This document shows, piece by piece, positions 43,998-53,446 of a stretch of DNA of 64,000 nt. Under the pieces are notes generated by a model that searched no databases, was not told the DNA's origin, and saw nothing but the letters and a program-made list of their open reading frames with translations. Within the stretch, counting starts at the first letter, position 1. Each line of letters begins with the position of its first letter. The DNA is from Lysobacteraceae bacterium 2PB. GTDB taxonomy: Bacteria; Pseudomonadota; Gammaproteobacteria; Xanthomonadales; Xanthomonadaceae. Made by a program: the position numbers and the translations under genes. The stretch spans positions 120,648 to 184,647 of the forward strand of contig SCMT01000006.1 of assembly GCA_005502915.1 (NCBI GenBank), given 5' to 3'.

Positions 43998-44555
43998 TCA
44001 GGGCAGCAGCACGCGATCGATCACATGGATCACGCCGTTCTTCTGCTTCACGTCGGCAATGCTGACCTTCGCGGTGTTGCCCTTGGCGTCGGTGATGGTC
44101 ACGCCGCCGTCGGCGGTGCGCGCGACCAGCGCGTCGCCCTGCACGGTGGTCAGCGTCGCGCTGCCCTTGCCGGCCTTGATCTTCGCGAGCAGCGACTTCG
44201 CATCGACGTTGCCCGGCACGACGTGATAGGTCAGCACGCCGGTCAGCGCGGCCTTGTTTTCGGGCTTGAGCAGCGTGTCGACGGTGCCGGCGGGCAGCGC
44301 GGCGAACGCGGCGTTGGTCGGCGCGAACACGGTGAACGGGCCGGGGCCCTTCAGCGTATCGACGAGGCCGGCGGCCTTGACCGCGGCGACGAGCGTGGTG
44401 TGATCCTTCGAGTTGACTGCGTTGTCGACGATGTCCTTGCTGGCGTACATCGGCGCGCCGCCGACCGTCGGGTTGGCGGATTTGCCGGCCTGCACGGTGA
44501 GGGTGGCGGCGGCGAGGGTGGCGAACAGCGTGGCGGACAGCAGTTTCGTGTTCAT
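43998..44555 (-). CDS. Exported fasciclin-domain protein
   Basis: The 185-residue protein has a signal peptide (to about residue 23, TVQAG) and one fasciclin (FAS1) domain: DIVDNAVNSKDHTTLVAAVKAAGLVDTLKGPGPFTVFAPTNAAFAALP (in pieces), then GVLTYHVVPGNVDAK and the C-terminal GVIHVIDRVLLP. All family landmarks (FTVFAPTN, YHVV, IHVID.VL) are present. FAS1 proteins mediate adhesion or act as surface scaffolds; the partner is unknown. It is a single-gene unit with its own terminator. Confidence 0.92.
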   Translation of the reverse strand: MNTKLLSATLFATLAAATLTVQAGKSANPTVGGAPMYASKDIVDNAVNSKDHTTLVAAVKAAGLVDTLKGPGPFTVFAPTNAAFAALPAGTVDTLLKPENKAALTGVLTYHVVPGNVDAKSLLAKIKAGKGSATLTTVQGDALVARTADGGVTITDAKGNTAKVSIADVKQKNGVIHVIDRVLLP

Positions 44556-44751
44556 CGGGCGAACTCCGTTGTTTGGGGGTGTCCGGCGCGGAGGAAGTCC
44601 GCATGGCCGGTACGGAGTCGTCTACGCGCACCCGTCCGGGACGGATGCACGGGGATGCAGGAAAGTGCTGGAAATCAGCGATTTCGTGAAAGCGCGGCGC
44701 GTACGCGCGAAGGCGGTGCGTGGATGCACCCGGCTGCGCCCGGGTGCGGGA

Positions 44752-45435
44752 TCAGTTCAGCAGCGGGGCCAGCGCGGTCCAGACGTGGTCGCGCAGCTTC
44801 GGCTGCGCGGCGGCGGTCGGGTGCAGGCGATCGGCCTGGTAGGCACGGTCGTCGAGCGCGATCGGTTCGAGCAGGAACGGCAGGAATGCGGTCCTGTGCT
44901 CGCGCGCGAGATTCGCGAACGCCTGCTCGAAGCTGCGCGTGTAGTCGGGACCGTAGTTCGGCGGCATGCGCATGCCGATCAGCAGCACGCGCGCGTTCGC
45001 GGCCTTCGAGGCGGTGATCATCTTCGCGAGGTTCGCGCGCGTCTGCGCGACGGGCAGGCCGCGCAGGCCGTCGTTGGCGCCGAGTTCGATCACCACGACG
45101 GCGGGCTTGTGTCGATTGAGTTCCGCCGCGATGCGCGCGGCGCCGCCGGCGGTGGTTTCGCCGCTGATGCTGGCGTTGACCACGCGCCAGCCGGGCTTGT
45201 CTTTCGCGATCCTCTGCGCGGTCAGCGCGACCCAGCCCTGCGAGGCCGACAGGCCGTACGCGGCCGACAGCGAGTCGCCCATCACCAGCACGGTGCGCTG
45301 CGCCTTCGGCGTCGGTGCGGGCGCGGAAGCGGGGGGCTTGCGCGCGGGCTGTGCCTGTGCGACCGCGTTCTGCACCAGCACGAGCGAGAGCACGGACAGC
45401 AGGAGGGCGCGCAGGGCGTGGCGTGGCAGGGACAT
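44752..45435 (-). CDS. Exported GDSL-type esterase (TesA/arylesterase-like)
   Basis: The 227-residue protein has a signal peptide and a Pro/Ala linker, then the SGNH-hydrolase blocks: GDSLSAAYG with the nucleophile Ser, the Gly block (ASISGETTAGG), the Asn block (ELGANDGLRG) and the final DRLHP with the catalytic His. It resembles periplasmic TesA, an esterase/thioesterase of broad specificity. It lies 14 bp after the small gene ending at 45450 and appears to be the last gene of a five-gene operon starting at 49153. Confidence 0.9.
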   Translation of the reverse strand: MSLPRHALRALLLSVLSLVLVQNAVAQAQPARKPPASAPAPTPKAQRTVLVMGDSLSAAYGLSASQGWVALTAQRIAKDKPGWRVVNASISGETTAGGAARIAAELNRHKPAVVVIELGANDGLRGLPVAQTRANLAKMITASKAANARVLLIGMRMPPNYGPDYTRSFEQAFANLAREHRTAFLPFLLEPIALDDRAYQADRLHPTAAAQPKLRDHVWTALAPLLN

Positions 45436-45449
45436 GGGCGTGGTGTCGG

Positions 45450-45851
45450 TCAGGAGTCGAAGAAGTCGAATATCGAGCAGTCGATGTCCGGAAACTCCAG
45501 CCAGGACAGGTCGAGGTCGATATCGAACCATGACGAAGGGGAATCGTCGCTGAGCGATGCGAGCATCTCCGCCTTCATCGCGGTGTAGTCGCAGGCTTCG
45601 CCCAGCGATTCGTGGTAGAGGTCGAAATCGGCGTGGCTGTTGAAGAAGGCGTGCGACCAGCAGGCGAGGTCGATGTCGACCTTCTGCCGCTGGTTCGCCT
45701 CGCGGACCTGCTGGACGGTGTAGTACTTGCGTTTGCCGTAATGGCGGACGAGGTCGTTGCCGACGCGCTGCACGTGCCTGCGGCGGTCGTCCCGCGACAG
45801 GCGCGCCCAGGCGTCCGGGCAGGCGTGCGGCGCGACCCCGTCAGCCGCCAT
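45450..45851 (-). CDS. Small hypothetical protein, DUF6559-like
   Basis: The 133-residue protein has no signal or membrane segment. The middle reads LVRHYGKRKYYTVQQVREANQR, then HAFFNSHADFDLYHESLGEACDYTAMKAEML; the pattern (Y.KRK.YT..QV.... SIGE.CDY.AM..E) resembles what I recall as DUF6559. The C-terminus is very acidic and hydrophobic (SWFDIDLDLSWLEFPDIDCSIFDFF). The start overlaps the M17 peptidase gene by 11 bp, which fits operon coupling. The function is unknown. Confidence 0.7.
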   Translation of the reverse strand: MAADGVAPHACPDAWARLSRDDRRRHVQRVGNDLVRHYGKRKYYTVQQVREANQRQKVDIDLACWSHAFFNSHADFDLYHESLGEACDYTAMKAEMLASLSDDSPSSWFDIDLDLSWLEFPDIDCSIFDFFDS

Positions 45852-47211
45852 GCCGCGCCTTCAGCATCGCCCAGCACGCGCGCAGCGCCTGCGCCTCGCC
45901 GCCGGCGGGACGGCCGGGGCGGTCGCTGTCGTTCCAGCTGTAGACGTCGAGATGCGCCCACGGCAGGTCATTCGGCACGAAGCGGTCGAGGTAGAGCGCG
46001 GCGGTGATGCAGCCGGCCATCGGGGTGCTGCTGCCGTTGGCGATGTCGGCGATGCTGCTGCTGAGAAAGCGCAGGTAGGGACGATGCAGCGGCATGCGCC
46101 ACAGCGGATCGTGCGTGCGCAGGCCGGCGTCGAGCCAGTCGCTGGCGACGCGGTCTTCGTTGGCGAACAGCACGGGCAGGTCGGGGCCGAGGGCGATGCG
46201 CGCGGCGCCGGTGAGCGTGGCGAAGTCGAGGACGAGCTGCGGTGTCTGCTCGGCGGCGTAGGCCAGCGCGTCGCACAGGATGATGCGGCCTTCGGCGTCG
46301 GTGTTGTCGATCTCGACGCTGATGCCCTTGCGCGTGGCGATGACTTCGCCGGGGCGATAGGCGTTCGGGCCCAGCGCGTTCTCCACCGCCGGCACGAGCA
46401 GGGTGATCCGCACCGGCAGCCTGCGCGTCATGATCAGTTCGGCCAGCGCGATCGCGTGCGCGGCGCCGCCCATGTCCTTCTTCATGTTGCGCATGCCGGC
46501 GGCGGCCTTCACGTCCAGGCCGCCGGTATCGAAGCACACGCCCTTGCCGACGATGGCGATGTGCGGGTGCGCCTGGTCGCCCCAGTGCAGCACGATCAGG
46601 CGCGGGTCGCGGTGCGAGGCGCGGCCGACGGCGTGGATCGCGGGGAAGTTGTGCAGCAGCAGGTCGTCGCCGACCAGCACGTCGATGTCGGCGCCGTGCG
46701 CCTGCGCGATCTCGCGGGTGATGGCTTCGAGGTCGGCCGGGCCCATGTCCTCGGTCGGCGTGTTCACCAGGTCGCGCACGCGGATGCAGGCGGCGAGCTG
46801 GGCGGCGATGTCGGCGTCGACCGCGCCCACCAGCCGGGCCGGTGCGCGGGTCGCGGCGCGGTAGCGGGTGAACTTGTAGCTGCCCAGGCCCCAGCCCAGC
46901 TGCATCGCGGCCTGCGCGTCGGCGTCGAGTGCGTCGGCCATGCGCCAGTCGCCGGCCGGCAGCGCGTAGGGCGCGTGCGCCCAGGCGAACGGGTCGCGCA
47001 GGTCGGCCACGCCCAGCACCGCGCCGGCCAGGCCGTCGCCGCCGGGCAGCAGGGCATGCGTGCCGGCGGCGGCGGTGAAGCCCTGCGCCTGCAGCCAGGC
47101 CTGCACGGCGGGCGTCTGCTGGTCGCGCCATGCGGCGTAGGTCGCGGCGGTGGCGGCGTGCAGCGGCAGGGCGTGGTCGGCGGTCTCGACGAGTCCGGGC
47201 AGCGAAGTCAT
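45841..47211 (-). CDS. M17 (leucyl aminopeptidase) family peptidase
   Basis: The 456-residue protein has the M17 catalytic region: GKGVCFDTGGLDVKAAAGM with the first metal Asp and Lys, MKKDMGGAA, and the signature NTDAEGRIILCDAL. The N-terminal macro-like domain (residues 1-150) is less conserved than in PepA, as usual for the PepB-like second paralogue of this family. It removes N-terminal amino acids in the cytoplasm as a two-metal hexamer. It overlaps the HAD gene by 4 bp and the next gene by 11 bp. Confidence 0.9.
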   Translation of the reverse strand: MTSLPGLVETADHALPLHAATAATYAAWRDQQTPAVQAWLQAQGFTAAAGTHALLPGGDGLAGAVLGVADLRDPFAWAHAPYALPAGDWRMADALDADAQAAMQLGWGLGSYKFTRYRAATRAPARLVGAVDADIAAQLAACIRVRDLVNTPTEDMGPADLEAITREIAQAHGADIDVLVGDDLLLHNFPAIHAVGRASHRDPRLIVLHWGDQAHPHIAIVGKGVCFDTGGLDVKAAAGMRNMKKDMGGAAHAIALAELIMTRRLPVRITLLVPAVENALGPNAYRPGEVIATRKGISVEIDNTDAEGRIILCDALAYAAEQTPQLVLDFATLTGAARIALGPDLPVLFANEDRVASDWLDAGLRTHDPLWRMPLHRPYLRFLSSSIADIANGSSTPMAGCITAALYLDRFVPNDLPWAHLDVYSWNDSDRPGRPAGGEAQALRACWAMLKARHGG

Positions 47212-48029
47212 GGGTGGTGTTCCTGGGTGTGCGTGGCTTGGCGCGTGCCGTCGACGGGCATGCGCTCGATGAGGTCGGCCAGCGCGGCGAGGTCGGGGAC
47301 GATGAGGTCCGGCGCGATGTCGTCGTGCGGCCAATGGGGATGACGTTCGCGGGCGTCGTCGCGATGCACCCATGCGGTGCGCAGGCCGGCGCGGGCGGCG
47401 CCGAGCACGTCCATCTCGATGTGGTCGCCGACGTGCAGCACCTCCTCCGGTGCGCAGCCGAGGCGGTCGCAGGCGGCGAGGAAGATGCTGGCCTCGGGTT
47501 TCGCCGCGCCGTGTTCGCGCGCGCCGAGCTGGAAGGCGAAATGGTGGTCCAGGCCGATCGCGACCAGGTCAGCGTTGCCGTTGCTCAGCGCGGCCACCGG
47601 CAGCGATGCGCTGAGCCGGGCCAGCGCGTCGATCGCGTCGGGATAGCATTCGACGCGGTTGCGTTCTGCGAAGAACACCGCATAGGCCGTTTCGGCGAGC
47701 ACGTGCGGGTCGGTTTCGCCGCTCGCCTCGAAGGCGGTGCGCAGCGTCAGCCGGCGCAGTTCGCTCATGTCGTGGGCGAGGTCGGTGCGCTCGGCGAAGA
47801 TGCGGTCGCGCAGCGCGCGCATGACCGGGATCGGGAAGCGTTCGGCGGTGCGCGGACTGTGCGCGCGCAGCCAGTCGTCGAGGACGCGTTCGATGCGTGC
47901 GCCGATCGGCGCGAACGGCCAGAGGGTGTCGTCCAGGTCGAGGGTGATGGCGCGGATGCGGAAGTTCACCGCGCCAGTGTAGCGCGGGGCGCGGGGCGAC
48001 ACGGAGGCGCGGGCGGGCAGGGCGCTCAT
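47208..48029 (-). CDS. HAD-family phosphatase, YigB-like
   Basis: The 273-residue protein has motif I in ITLDLDDTLWPF (near residue 30), motif II in VAALSNGNAD, the motif III Lys in GAAKPEASIF and motif IV in VLHVGDHIEMDVLGA. This set, and the LDDTLWP start, match the YigB type, which dephosphorylates a riboflavin precursor and other small phosphates. The start at 48029 overlaps the stop of the upstream gene (ATGA); a GTG about 20 codons further in would remove the non-conserved N-terminus and is a real alternative. Confidence 0.87.
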   Translation of the reverse strand: MSALPARASVSPRAPRYTGAVNFRIRAITLDLDDTLWPFAPIGARIERVLDDWLRAHSPRTAERFPIPVMRALRDRIFAERTDLAHDMSELRRLTLRTAFEASGETDPHVLAETAYAVFFAERNRVECYPDAIDALARLSASLPVAALSNGNADLVAIGLDHHFAFQLGAREHGAAKPEASIFLAACDRLGCAPEEVLHVGDHIEMDVLGAARAGLRTAWVHRDDARERHPHWPHDDIAPDLIVPDLAALADLIERMPVDGTRQATHTQEHHP

Positions 48030-49153
48030 TCCATCAGCCGCGCCCAGGCCTCCATGCCGTGCAGGCGCTCCAGCGCCAGCTTCACGCAGGCCAGCAGCGG
48101 CACGGCCAGCAGCAGGCCGACCACGCCCCACAGCCAGCCGAAGGTCATCAGGCCGAGGATCAGCACCAGGGGCGAGATGGCCATGCGCCGGCCCAGCACG
48201 ATCGGCGTGAGCAGCTGCCCCTCCAGCGTGTGCAGGAGCAGGTAGCCGCCGGCCGGCAGCAGCGCTTCCAGCGGCGAATCGAAATGCACGAAGCCCATCA
48301 GCAGGGTCATCGTCACGCCGATCAGCGGGCCGACGTAGGGCATGTAGTTCAGCAGCGCCGCCAGCGTGCCCCACATCAGCGCCTCGGGCAGCGTCAGGCC
48401 CAGCGCGGCCAGCATCCCGGCGAACGCCAGGCCCAGTCCGAAATTGATCACGGTGATGGTCAGCACGTAGCGCGAGACCTCGCGCTCGATCGACTGCAGC
48501 AGGTCGCGCGTGAAGCGCTGCTGCTGGCGGCCGGGCAGCAGGGCCAGCACCTTCCGCTGCAGGTCGTCGCCGTAGACCATGAAAAACAAGGTCAGCAGCA
48601 CCACGGCCAGCACCGTGGCCGCCATGCGCGGCGTGGCGACCAGCGCGCGATACGGATCCTCCTCGGTGCGCACCACGCGGACCGGCGCGGCATCGCCGCC
48701 GCCGGCGACGCGGGCGATGTTCTCGGCGCCCTTGCGCGCCTCCTGCACGGGTTTGATCACCTCGCGCAGCTTCGGCGCGACCTGGCGCATCTCGCGCGGC
48801 AGCTGGCGCATCAGGTCGCCGGCCGGCGCGGCCAGCAGGCTGCCCATCAGCACCGCCGAGGCGATGCCCGCCGACAGCACCGCCAGCGCGCCGAGGAAAC
48901 GCGGCACGCGCAGCTTCTGCAGCACGCGCAGGATGGGATTGCCGATCAGGGCGAAGAACATCGCCAGCAGGATCGGCAGCAGCAGGCTCTGCATCGCCCA
49001 CAGCGCGAAGCCGACGGCCAGCGTCGCGAGCACGACCGCGGCAGTGGACGAACGCGGTCGCGGCGCCGGGGCGACGGCAGGGGACTCTTCCGGCAGGGAG
49101 GTGACCGATGGGATGTCGGGGTCGACGGGCGTCGGCTCGGGCGTGCTGCTCAT
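48026..49153 (-). CDS. AI-2E-family (PerM/YdiK-like) transporter
   Basis: The 375-residue membrane protein has an N-terminal pair of helices (AVVLATLAVGFALWAMQSLLLPILLAMFFALIG in part), a soluble loop, and then helices including VVLLTLFFMVYGD and the family signature ALLNYMPYVGPLIG. The C-terminal GRRMAISPLVLILGLMTFGWLWGVVGLLLAVPL is also typical. The family exports autoinducer-2 in one case and exchanges ions in others, so the substrate is not fixed. First gene of the five-gene operon. Confidence 0.9.
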   Translation of the reverse strand: MSSTPEPTPVDPDIPSVTSLPEESPAVAPAPRPRSSTAAVVLATLAVGFALWAMQSLLLPILLAMFFALIGNPILRVLQKLRVPRFLGALAVLSAGIASAVLMGSLLAAPAGDLMRQLPREMRQVAPKLREVIKPVQEARKGAENIARVAGGGDAAPVRVVRTEEDPYRALVATPRMAATVLAVVLLTLFFMVYGDDLQRKVLALLPGRQQQRFTRDLLQSIEREVSRYVLTITVINFGLGLAFAGMLAALGLTLPEALMWGTLAALLNYMPYVGPLIGVTMTLLMGFVHFDSPLEALLPAGGYLLLHTLEGQLLTPIVLGRRMAISPLVLILGLMTFGWLWGVVGLLLAVPLLACVKLALERLHGMEAWARLME

Positions 49154-49234
49154 GCGGGGGCGCTGGGGCCGAAGGGCGTGGACCGACAGCTTACGCCGAC
49201 CGGCCCGCAGCCGGCCGGTCGATCAGTACATCGA

Positions 49235-50692
49235 TCAGCGCATCGGCAGGTCGCCCTGGCGACCGTTGCGCCACACCCGCAGCCACAGCTCCGGCGGGCG
49301 TTCGCCGAAACTGGCGCGGAAGCCGCCCAGGTCGCCGAACTCGCCCATCGTGCCGGCCAGCACCACGTCGCCCTTGCGCAGGCCGTTGCGGGCCGCGCGG
49401 CTGTTGCGCTCCACCTCTTCGACCAGCACGCCGGACACGCCCTGGCGGCGCAGCGATTCGGGCAGCTCGGCGAACTTCGCGCCGGCCAGGCGCGGGTCGA
49501 GCTCGCCGCCTGCGGTCTCGCGCGGCTGCTCGCGCAGCGTCGCCGACAGCTGCAGCGGCTTGCCGTCGCGGCGCACGTCCAGCGTCACCTTCGAATTCAC
49601 CGGCTGCAGGCCCTGGAAATTGCGCAGCGCGGCGCTGTTGTCCACGCGCTGGCCGTTGGCGGCCACCACCACGTCGCCCACGCGCAGCCCGGCGGCCGCA
49701 GCGGCCGAGCCCGGATAGACCCGGGTGATCGCCGCGCCGTAGGACTGGTCGAGGCCCAGGCCCTGGGCGATCTGCGGCGTCACGTCCTGGGTCTCGATGC
49801 CCAGAGAACCGCGGCGCACGGTGCCGCCCTCGTTGAGCTGGCGCATGATGCTGGCCGCCAGGTTCGCCGGGATCGCGAAACCCAGGCCGATGTTGCCCGC
49901 CGCGCTGCCGCGCGGATTGAAGCTGGCGGTGTTGATGCCGACCAGCTCGCCGCGCAGGTTGACCAGCGCGCCGCCGGAATTGCCCGGGTTGATCGAGGCG
50001 TCGGTCTGGATGAAGTTCTGGAAGCCCAGGCCCGGCAGGTTGCTGCGGCCCACCGCGGACACGATGCCCGAGGTCACGGTCTGGCCGACGCCGAACGGAT
50101 TGCCCACCGCGACCACGAAATCGCCGACCTGCAGCTGGTCGGAATTGGCCAGCGCCAGCGCGGTCAGCTTGTCGGCCTTGATCCGCATCAGCGCCACGTC
50201 GGTGTCGGGATCGGAGCCGATGAACTCGGCGCGCAGCTCGCGGCCGTCGGACAGGGTCACCGACACGTCGTCCGCGCCTTCGATCACGTGGTGGTTGGTC
50301 AGCACCAGGCCGCGCGCAGCGTCGACGATCACGCCCGAGCCCAGCGACTCGTTGATCCGCTCCTGGGTCATCTCCGGGAACATGCGGCGGAAGAACGGAT
50401 CGTTGCCGAACGGGCTGACCCGGACGCGCTGCTTGCTGTGCACGCTGACCACCGCCGGGGTCACCTTGCGCAGCATCGGCGCCAGCGAGGGCAGCGGCTG
50501 GCCGTCCACCGCCACCGGCAGCGCGGCCACGGTCGGTGCGACCACGGTGTTGGCCGGCGCGGCCAGCGCGGGGGTCTGGAAGCTCTCGCGGATCCAGGTC
50601 GCGGCGAAGCCGCCGAAGGCCGCGGCCGCGGTCAGGGCGAGCAGGAGGGAGGTCTTGGCGCGGCGTCTGGCGGGGCGGCGGTCGGTGGTCAT
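49235..50692 (-). CDS. degQ: Periplasmic Do-type serine protease with PDZ domains (DegP/DegQ)
   Basis: The 485-residue protein has an N-terminal signal anchor (SLLLALTAAAAFGGFAATWI) and a trypsin-like domain with the triad His (LTNHHVIEGAD), Asp (DPDTDVALMRI) and Ser (INPGNSGGALVNL). Two PDZ domains follow (around residues 290-375 and 400-475, with RRGSLGI and GVLVEEVERNS). It degrades or refolds damaged envelope proteins. The protein lacks the long Q-linker loop of DegP, so degQ or mucD are the better comparisons. The upstream 586 bp is shared with the nrdJ leader. Confidence 0.9.
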   Translation of the reverse strand: MTTDRRPARRRAKTSLLLALTAAAAFGGFAATWIRESFQTPALAAPANTVVAPTVAALPVAVDGQPLPSLAPMLRKVTPAVVSVHSKQRVRVSPFGNDPFFRRMFPEMTQERINESLGSGVIVDAARGLVLTNHHVIEGADDVSVTLSDGRELRAEFIGSDPDTDVALMRIKADKLTALALANSDQLQVGDFVVAVGNPFGVGQTVTSGIVSAVGRSNLPGLGFQNFIQTDASINPGNSGGALVNLRGELVGINTASFNPRGSAAGNIGLGFAIPANLAASIMRQLNEGGTVRRGSLGIETQDVTPQIAQGLGLDQSYGAAITRVYPGSAAAAAGLRVGDVVVAANGQRVDNSAALRNFQGLQPVNSKVTLDVRRDGKPLQLSATLREQPRETAGGELDPRLAGAKFAELPESLRRQGVSGVLVEEVERNSRAARNGLRKGDVVLAGTMGEFGDLGGFRASFGERPPELWLRVWRNGRQGDLPMR

Positions 50693-51278
50693 CGTCGTGG
50701 GTCGCGTAACGGTCGCAGGGAAGGGGAGGGGATCGGGACGCCGTCCGTCGAAACCCGACGCGGCAGGAGCCCCAACATCGCGGCGGATGGGGCGCGAATC
50801 AAGAGTCAGACGACCGTTCGTCGGTTCCAAAGGTTCCTGTGGCCCGGCGCGGGTTGCGATGCCGTTCACATCTTGCTGGGCCGGCCGACGAGGCCATGCC
50901 CGCGTCCCGATCGCCCCCCTCTGTCGTGCAAATCCGGGCCCGTCAAGCCGTTGACTTGCCCCCGGCGGGGGCGTAGCTTGGCAACCCGCGCCGCCACTAC
51001 ATCTTGGGGTGGGAGTGGCAGGCGGCCCTACCAATGGTGTTCCACGGAATCGCTGTTCCACGGAAGTAATGAAGGGCAAGCGGGCGTCGCCAGGTCATCA
51101 GCGCAGGAGGCAGGCGAACTTTTCCGGATCGCGAATGGAGCGGTATCTCGCGTCAGATCCCGGAACCGCGTCACACGAAATTGCGCCGAAGAGGTAGAGC
51201 AGGGGCTCCGTCGTCGGCATCACCCAACAACGAAGACTGCGGCATGACCGCGGTCACAAACGACGAGGAAACGATTGG
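50693..51278. other. Divergent intergenic region between degQ and nrdJ
   Basis: About 586 bp without a gene. It must hold both promoters. The most notable feature is a pair of short palindromes at 51038-51065, described separately. A stretch at about 51096-51116 (AGGTCATCAGCGCAGGAGGC) recalls a cobalamin-riboswitch B12 box only weakly. No NrdR box is apparent. Confidence 0.4.
51038..51065 (+). promoter_or_regulatory. Tandem TTCC-AC-GGAA palindromes upstream of nrdJ
   Basis: TGTTCCACGGAA occurs at 51038-51049 and again, identically, at 51054-51065. Each contains the near-palindrome TTCC-AC-GGAA, and the copies are 16 bp apart. The exact duplication in a non-coding leader suggests a protein binding site for control of nrdJ. 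No known regulator motif is matched. Confidence 0.45.
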
Positions 51279-53432
51279 ATGAGCACAGTGCGTCTTGAGG
51301 CCGTCGCCAAGGCAGCCGCCGCAGCCGAGATCCCGATGCAGCCGGCGTCCTGGGACATCTGGGACAAGAAGTACCGCCTCAAGACGAAGCAGGGCGAGGC
51401 GGTCGATGCCGACATCGACGGCACCTACCAGCGCGTCGCCCGGGCCCTGGCCGATGCCGAGCCCACCGCCGAGAAGCAGAAGTACTGGTACGACCGGTTC
51501 CTGTGGGCGCTGCGCCGCGGCGCGATCCCGGCCGGCCGCATCACCTCGAACGCCGGTGCCCTGGAGCACAAGCCGGCCACCTCGACCATCAACTGCACCG
51601 TGTCCGGCACCATCACCGACTCGATGGACGGCATCCTGGAGAAGGTCCACGAAGCGGGCCTGACCCTCAAGGCCGGCTGCGGCATCGGCTACGAATTCAG
51701 CACGCTGCGTCCGCGCGGTGCGTTCGTCGCCGGCGCCGGCGCCTACACCTCCGGCCCGATGTCCTTCATGGATATCTACGACAAGATGTGCTTCACCGTG
51801 TCCTCGGCCGGTGGCCGTCGCGGCGCGCAGATGGGCACGTTCGACGTCAGCCATCCCGACGTGAAGGACTTCATCCGCGCCAAGCGCGAGGATGGCCGCC
51901 TGCGCCAGTTCAACCTGTCGCTGCTGATCACCGACGGCTTCATGCAGGCCGTCGAGACCGACGCCGACTGGCCGCTGGTGTTCCCGATCAACGAGAAGGA
52001 AGTCGGCGATATCGACCTCGCCAGCGCCGAGCAGGTCGTCTGGCGCGACTGGCCGACCACCCGCAACTACATCACCCGCGACGACGGCATGGTGGCCTGC
52101 AAGATCTACGGCCACATCCGCGCCCGTCACCTGTGGGACATGATCATGGTCTCGACGTACGACTACGCCGAGCCGGGCTTCATCCTGATCGACAAGGTCA
52201 ACGAGATGAACAACAACTGGTGGTGCGAGAACATCCGCGCCACCAATCCCTGCGGCGAGCAGCCCCTGCCGCCATACGGCGCCTGCCTGCTGGGCTCGGT
52301 CAACCTCACCAACTTCGTGCGCAACGCCTTCACCGACCAGGCCACCTTCGACTGGGAGGAATACAAGGAAGTCGTGCGCGTGTTCACCCGCATGCTCGAC
52401 AACGTGGTCGAAGTGAACGGCCTGCCGCTGGAACAGCAGCGCGCCGAGATCATGCGCAAGCGCCGCCACGGCATGGGCTTCCTCGGCCTGGGCAGCACCA
52501 TGACCATGCTGCGCATGAAGTACGGCAGCAAGGAATCGCTGGACTTCACCGACCGCATCGCCCGCGACATGGCCGTCGCCGGCTGGGAAATGGGCCTGTC
52601 GCTCGCCCAGGAGAAGGGCCCCGCCCCGATCATGGAAGAGCGCTTCGCCGTCACCGCCGAGATGCTGCGCAAGCGCCCGGAAATGGCGAAGGACGGCTGG
52701 AAGGTCGGCCAGGAGATCCCCGGCAAGGTGCTGCACGCCCGCTACAGCCGCTACATGCAGCGTATCGCATCGGTGGCCCCGGACCTGGTGGACCAGCTCG
52801 CCGAGACCGGCGCGCGCTTCACCCACCACAGCTCGATCGCGCCCACCGGCACCATCTCGCTGTCGCTGGCCAACAACGCCTCCAACGGCATCGAGCCCAG
52901 CTTCGCCCACCACTACAGCCGCAACGTCATCCGCGAAGGCAAGAAGTCGAAGGAAAAGGTCGACGTCTACAGCTTCGAGCTGCTCGCCTACCGCGAACTG
53001 GTGAACCCCAAGGCCATGCCGTTCAGCGACGACCCGGCCGCGAAGCTGCCGGAGTACTTCATCGCCGCCGACGACATCACCCCGAAGGAACACGTCGACG
53101 TCCAGGCCGCCGCGCAGAAGTGGGTGGACAGCTCCATCTCCAAGACCGCGAACGTCCCGACCGACTACCCGTACGAAGACTTCAAGGACATCTACCGCTA
53201 CGCCTACCAGCAGGGCCTCAAGGGCTGCACCACCTTCCGCTTCAACCCCGCCGCCTTCCAGGGCGTGCTGGTCAAGGAAACGGACCTGGAGAACACCCTG
53301 TACCGCTTCGAGCTGGAAGACGGCAGCTTCATCGAAGTGAAGGGCAACGAAGAGATCGAATACGACGGCGAAATGCACACCGCCGCCAACCTCTTCGACG
53401 CGCTCAAGGAAGGTTATTACGGCAAGTTCTGA
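51279..53432 (+). CDS. nrdJ: Adenosylcobalamin-dependent ribonucleotide reductase, large part (class II)
   Basis: The 717-residue protein reduces ribonucleotides to deoxyribonucleotides using a B12-derived radical, without oxygen or a second radical subunit. The family blocks are visible: PATSTINCTVSG with the first redox Cys, LKAGCGIGYEFS, AQMGTFDVSHPDV, FNLSLLITD, NPCGEQPLPPYGACLLGSVNL (radical Cys and general-base Glu), and SIAPTGTISL. It is shorter than one-piece NrdJ proteins and lacks the zinc-binding tail, which is encoded separately at 54242, as in the split NrdJa/NrdJb of Pseudomonas aeruginosa. No ATP-cone is seen. Confidence 0.94.
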   Translation: MSTVRLEAVAKAAAAAEIPMQPASWDIWDKKYRLKTKQGEAVDADIDGTYQRVARALADAEPTAEKQKYWYDRFLWALRRGAIPAGRITSNAGALEHKPATSTINCTVSGTITDSMDGILEKVHEAGLTLKAGCGIGYEFSTLRPRGAFVAGAGAYTSGPMSFMDIYDKMCFTVSSAGGRRGAQMGTFDVSHPDVKDFIRAKREDGRLRQFNLSLLITDGFMQAVETDADWPLVFPINEKEVGDIDLASAEQVVWRDWPTTRNYITRDDGMVACKIYGHIRARHLWDMIMVSTYDYAEPGFILIDKVNEMNNNWWCENIRATNPCGEQPLPPYGACLLGSVNLTNFVRNAFTDQATFDWEEYKEVVRVFTRMLDNVVEVNGLPLEQQRAEIMRKRRHGMGFLGLGSTMTMLRMKYGSKESLDFTDRIARDMAVAGWEMGLSLAQEKGPAPIMEERFAVTAEMLRKRPEMAKDGWKVGQEIPGKVLHARYSRYMQRIASVAPDLVDQLAETGARFTHHSSIAPTGTISLSLANNASNGIEPSFAHHYSRNVIREGKKSKEKVDVYSFELLAYRELVNPKAMPFSDDPAAKLPEYFIAADDITPKEHVDVQAAAQKWVDSSISKTANVPTDYPYEDFKDIYRYAYQQGLKGCTTFRFNPAAFQGVLVKETDLENTLYRFELEDGSFIEVKGNEEIEYDGEMHTAANLFDALKEGYYGKF

Positions 53433-53446
53433 TGAACTTGCCGTAA
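53417..53446 (+). repeat. Perfect hairpin overlapping the nrdJ stop codon
   Basis: TTACGGCAAGTTC (53417-53429) pairs exactly with 53434-53446, with the TGA stop in the loop. The string ACGGCAAGTTCTGATG is repeated at 53461-53476. It may be a terminator/stability element built from a duplication of the gene's last codons. Confidence 0.6.

Noticed and set aside
50800..50850. A sigma-E promoter for degQ (GGAACC and TCTGA on the minus strand)
   Set aside because: The elements are there but the spacing is 12 or 20 bp rather than about 16, and the -35 lacks the final TT.
50940..51278. A cobalamin riboswitch in the nrdJ leader
   Set aside because: Only a weak resemblance to the B12 box is present, and the other conserved segments are missing or out of order. 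A covariance search (Rfam RF00174) would be decisive.
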